Shown here: in pieces, positions 13,760-14,495 of the stretch
Numbering within the stretch: position 1 is the stretch's first letter
How the letters are laid out: every line of letters begins with the position of its first letter
Source of the DNA: DATKYV01 sp035528275
Lineage (GTDB): Bacteria; Acidobacteriota; Terriglobia; UBA7540
Direction of reading: 5' to 3'
Length of the DNA stretch: 14,495 bases
Assembly (NCBI GenBank): GCA_035528275.1
Contig: DATKYV010000046.1
Span: forward strand, 1-14,495
Notes under the pieces: model-generated
Database searches by the model: none
Told to the model about the DNA's origin: nothing
What the model saw: only the letters and a program-made list of their open reading frames with translations
Made by a program: the position numbers and the translations under genes

Positions 13760-14495
13760 GTGAACCGGCAGGAATTCGCGGCGTCGCTCTTTCCATCCCT
13801 GCCCTCCGGGGCGCGAATCCTGATCATCCGTCTGCGCTCGATCGGCGACATCCTTCTGCTCACTCCGGCGCTGTGTTTGCTCAAGGAGTGGCGTCCCGAT
13901 TTTCAAGTCTCTGTTGTGGTGGAACCCCGCTTCCGCGAGCTGCTCGAAGGCAATCCCGATGTCGACGAGATTCTCGAGCCGGGTACAGGATCGGGTTTTG
14001 AGAAAATCGCGGCGCGGTTTCGCGCCGTGCGGGAACTTCGCCGACGCAGATTCTCGCTCTGTGTCAATCTACACGGAGGGCCGACGAGCTCCCTGCTGAC
14101 GCGAGGCAGCGGGGCGCGATGGAAGGCGGGCTTCGAGCATTTTCGCTCGCGGCGCGGCTACGATGTCCTGATTCCCGACGCGCGAACTATTCTGGGTCAG
14201 TCGAGTATCCATACGGCGGAGCATCAGGCGTCGGCTTTTTTCTACCTTGGGATGCCGCGACGCGAGATTCCCCGCGCGCGGCTCTCGCTGAAATCAGCGC
14301 ACCAGGAATGGTGGAGTAAGAAGCGTGGGGCGCTGGGTATCGGCGCGCCGCGCCAATACGCGTTAATCCACCCCACGGCACTCTACGCGACCAAGCAGTG
14401 GGCGCCCGAGCATTTTGCCCAATTGGGGATTTATCTCGAGCGCGAGATGGGGCTTGCCACGGTGTTTTCCTGCGGTCCCGGCGAAGGGACAGTTC
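13760..14495 (+). CDS. GT9 family (LPS heptosyltransferase-like) glycosyltransferase, 3' end outside window
   Basis: A GTG at 13760 starts a frame that stays open to the right edge (about 245 residues visible). The N-terminal Rossmann domain has RILIIRLRSIGDILLLTPAL, the GT9 signature with the catalytic-region aspartate, then VNLHGGPTSSLLT and a strand Y-A-L-I-H-P-T (H204) followed by KQWAPEHFAQLG, the usual nucleotide-sugar-binding start of the second domain. The expected reaction is transfer of an ADP-heptose-type sugar onto lipopolysaccharide core at the inner face of the cytoplasmic membrane. The exact sugar cannot be deduced. The gene starts 5 bp after the Trm112-like gene, so the two are probably co-transcribed. 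The C-terminal portion is missing. Confidence 0.9.
   Translation, partial: MNRQEFAASLFPSLPSGARILIIRLRSIGDILLLTPALCLLKEWRPDFQVSVVVEPRFRELLEGNPDVDEILEPGTGSGFEKIAARFRAVRELRRRRFSLCVNLHGGPTSSLLTRGSGARWKAGFEHFRSRRGYDVLIPDARTILGQSSIHTAEHQASAFFYLGMPRREIPRARLSLKSAHQEWWSKKRGALGIGAPRQYALIHPTALYATKQWAPEHFAQLGIYLEREMGLATVFSCGPGEGTV

Overview
The window is GC-rich, densely coded bacterial DNA. It has no rRNA, tRNA, CRISPR array, transposase or integrase that I can recognise. Several features fit an Acidobacteriota-type environmental genome: an M1 peptidase with a long extra N-terminal region, a DUF1080 protein with a twin-arginine signal, a DUF4845-like small membrane protein, a TPR/peptidase-MA protein, and a leftover C-terminal tail of the long TPR proteins common in that phylum. 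This assignment is inferred from gene content and not proven. The window starts inside a SPOR-domain gene and ends inside a GT9 glycosyltransferase gene.

Layout. 1-1172 (+): the end of a SPOR-domain protein, a small four-helix-bundle (23S rRNA intervening-sequence family) gene lying between two inverted TG/CA-rich repeat arms, and a HinT-like HIT hydrolase whose ATG begins one base after the right arm. 1179-1216: a heptamer-periodic AT-rich tract. 1257-7030 (-): a secreted M1-type metallopeptidase, a Tat-exported DUF1080 + PHP-like fusion, and a GH4 NAD-dependent glycosidase, each apparently with its own promoter, with a cluster of hairpins between the last two. 7119-7265 (-): a decayed TPR-protein tail. 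7382-9383 (+): a single-pass DUF4845-like protein and a TPR + peptidase-MA metallohydrolase. 9380-9884: a stub ORF that stops just after a signal-peptide-like start, then a gene-free stretch full of short repeats. 9885-11024 (-): an M20 metallopeptidase. 11025-11351: a divergent intergenic region holding a fold-back repeat. 11352-14495 (+): a GH57 4-alpha-glucanotransferase, a Trm112-like zinc protein and the truncated GT9 heptosyltransferase-like gene.

The genes suggest a heterotrophic life on proteins and polysaccharides: exported peptidases and DUF1080/PHP, cytoplasmic GH4 and GH57 for sugar and glycogen or maltodextrin turnover, and an envelope or LPS locus starting at the right edge. The most unusual structure is the four-helix-bundle cassette. 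A 21-of-22 inverted repeat encloses the whole ORF, which resembles the stem-plus-ORF design of 23S rRNA intervening sequences, but here it sits between two protein genes. Two other tracts in the window share the 7-bp periodicity of its arms.
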